From positions 6,193,501-6,257,500 of the forward strand of contig JANEZZ010003061.1 in NCBI GenBank assembly GCA_026122225.1: 64,000 nucleotides of DNA, given 5' to 3'. This document shows, in pieces, positions 62,530 through 64,000 of this stretch. The notes below the pieces were generated by a model that ran no database searches, was not told the DNA's origin, and was given only the letters and a program-made list of their open reading frames with translations. Made by a program: the position numbers and the translations under genes. Source of the stretch: Heloderma charlesbogerti. Its lineage: Eukaryota > Chordata > Lepidosauria > Squamata > Helodermatidae. Positions within the stretch are counted from its first letter, which is position 1, and the number at the start of each line of letters is the position of its first letter.

Positions 62530-63345
62530 TAGAACTCCAAACAAAGTGGGTTTTTCACACTACGGGAGAAGTACACAGGCAGGCCATGGTACTCCTGTTG
62601 CATAAGATTAAAAAATACTGCATTTTTTCCGTTTGGGGATAACACGGGATAGGCAGGGCGAAATGGCGGGAAAATCACTGGAAGATTACCATGTCATGTA
62701 CTGGACCCGCAAACTTCTATGAGTGGCCAATCATTAATATGTGATAAATTGCAGGTGTAGAGATACCTGGATAGTTCTACTTACAAAAATCTTAGTGTCA
62801 TGAATTACAGAGTTGGAAAGGATCCTGAATCTCTTTGTAATCAGAGGCCCTGGGCTGTAAGTGAGCCATGAAAGGTCATTCAGATCAACCCCAAACCCAT
62901 AACTCTAGATTTGTCCCCAATAAAACATTTGAAATTGGCTACCTATTCCCTATACCTTACTGAGAAGGTCATGAGTTTTAAGTGAAACATGGTGCATTCT
63001 ACTGGCATTACTATGTGTTAATCATGAAAAACTGCAGTTTTTCCCACAATTGCACAATCAAGTAATTACCCAAGTCCTCATTCAGGCAAAACAGATGTGC
63101 TGTGTAAAGAATTATCCAGAAAGTGCACAGTTCACCAGAGGTGGTAGCCTGTCAGCTGACTCTTAAGACTTGCAAGTAATGAAGACTAAACAATCTAGCT
63201 TTTGCCTCTATGCCACATTCCTTTCTGCTGAACATGGAGCTTGGTTTTTGTTGCCGAAGTTGTTGCCATCTATCATATTGCAAGCAAGATTTATGCCCAA
63301 CCCTTTTGTTTAAAGCAAACCCAACAAAATAAGAGACATAAAAAA
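62530..63345. other. Intergenic, nothing recognised
   Basis: No gene, RNA or named repeat is identified. An ATC microsatellite begins near 63348. Confidence 0.35.
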
Positions 63346-63349
63346 AGGT

Positions 63350-63530
63350 CATCATCATCATCATCAACATTTATACCCCACCTTTTTTCCACTTCTGAGG
63401 AACCCAAGGTGGCTTACATACTTCTCCTCTCCATTTTATCCTCACAACAGCCCTGTGAGGTAGGTTAGGATGCGTTCAGCACCTTGGAGAGTCAGTGACA
63501 GGCCCAAAATTACTCAGTGAGCTTCATGGT
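63350..63530 (-). repeat. MIR-like tRNA-derived SINE, minus strand, with ATC microsatellite
   Basis: ATCATCATC at the (reversed) tail is followed by TTTATACCCCACCTTTTTTC, CCCTGTGAGGTAGGTTAGGA and AATTACTCAGTGAGCTTCAT. A segment GCGTTCAGCACCTTGG (63472-63487) interrupts the family sequence and recurs at 63966-63981. Confidence 0.7.
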
Positions 63531-63848
63531 CCTGCTTTTCTTTTTCCCAAAAAGCTACTGTTGGGATTCTATTGTCATGCTTTTGTAAGGCATCGTTAGC
63601 CCCATAAGAAGAAGCCAGAAGTTTGCACGCAGTTTGCACTCCTTGTTCTTGAGGGGGACTCACCTTGTATGACCGACTTTCATTGAAAGGCTTTACAGAG
63701 TCAAAGCTAGAAACTATCCAGACATGGTATGGAAGATATGCTTACAGAATGAGCCAGTGGAGTTTTCCTGTATGAGTTGGATGGTAGAGTGTTCTCATTT
63801 AGGTCAGAGCATTTGTGACTTTGGGCCAATGCAGCAGCCTATGCCCTT

Positions 63849-63935
63849 AATAGTGGAGGCTGGTGGCTCCAATTTCAGGGGGGCTGTAAATGCACTCTGG
63901 GTTTCAGTCAGAACCAGACAGAACTCTAAAGGAGC
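63849..63935. repeat. hAT-type MITE, left half (AGTGGAGGCTGGTGGCTCC)
   Basis: It starts TAGTGGAGGCTGGTGGCTCC and continues as in 25155-25230 up to CTCTAAAGGAGCTATCC. The right arm is missing. Confidence 0.65.
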
Positions 63936-64000
63936 TATCCAAGTTGCCAACCCATTTTGGGGATTGCGTTCAGCACCTTGGAGAGTCAGTGACAGACCCC

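Noticed and set aside
1..64000. Endogenous retrovirus or LTR element
   Set aside because: No gag, protease, integrase or envelope motifs and no paired LTRs were seen; all reverse transcriptase segments belong to CR1, Bov-B or L2-type LINEs.
1..64000. CRISPR arrays, bacterial operons or phage modules
   Set aside because: The sequence is vertebrate nuclear DNA; regular spaced repeats of that kind are absent.

Overview
This is vertebrate nuclear DNA, almost certainly from a squamate reptile (lizard or snake). The coding exons are short, are separated by introns with GT..AG borders, and two CpG islands mark promoters. The repeat spectrum is typical of squamates: CR1 LINEs ending in an ATTCTATG-type 3' repeat, Bov-B (RTE) LINEs, Sauria-type SINEs that share the Bov-B tail, L2/L3-type LINE relics, and many palindromic non-autonomous DNA transposons. 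Operons and ribosome binding sites do not apply. The species cannot be named from the sequence.

Two host genes are present, arranged head to head. (1) RPL21 (ribosomal protein eL21) is on the minus strand at the left edge. Its 5'TOP-type first exon lies in a CpG island near 3.7 kb, and the exon with the start codon is at 62-140; the rest lies outside the window. (2) USP12 is on the plus strand. All nine coding exons lie between 16029 and 45341 and join into a 370-codon ubiquitin-specific protease with catalytic Cys48/His317/Asp333 and the four finger-domain cysteines. Its CpG-island promoter is at about 15.36-16.33 kb. The adjacency of RPL21 and USP12, transcribed apart, matches the order I recall on human chromosome 13. 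The RPL21 product is a 60S subunit protein. The USP12 product is a deubiquitinase that works with WDR48/UAF1 and WDR20. Apart from adjacency nothing links the two functionally.

Layout: 1-3.7 kb RPL21 exon 2 and its repeat-rich intron 1; 3.3-4.15 kb RPL21 CpG island; 4.2-15.3 kb intergenic, dominated by a nearly full-length CR1 (about 6.93-11.24 kb) plus L2/L3 fragments; 15.36-16.33 kb USP12 promoter; 16.0-45.3 kb USP12, whose introns hold a complete 3.25-kb hAT element with 8-bp target duplications and a broken BED-finger reading frame (26690-29941), a Bov-B copy with an inverted 5' part (34.5-36.7 kb) and many MITEs; 45.3 kb to the end, probable USP12 3'UTR and then repeat-rich intergenic DNA with a second CR1 (60.25-62.53 kb).

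I found no new multi-gene system. The items most worth a second look are the hAT element with a triplicated subterminal block, a 622-bp hairpin-packed element inserted in a SINE, the twin-priming Bov-B structure, a short overlapping upstream ORF at the USP12 start codon, several datable nested insertions, and a perfect 27-bp inverted repeat.
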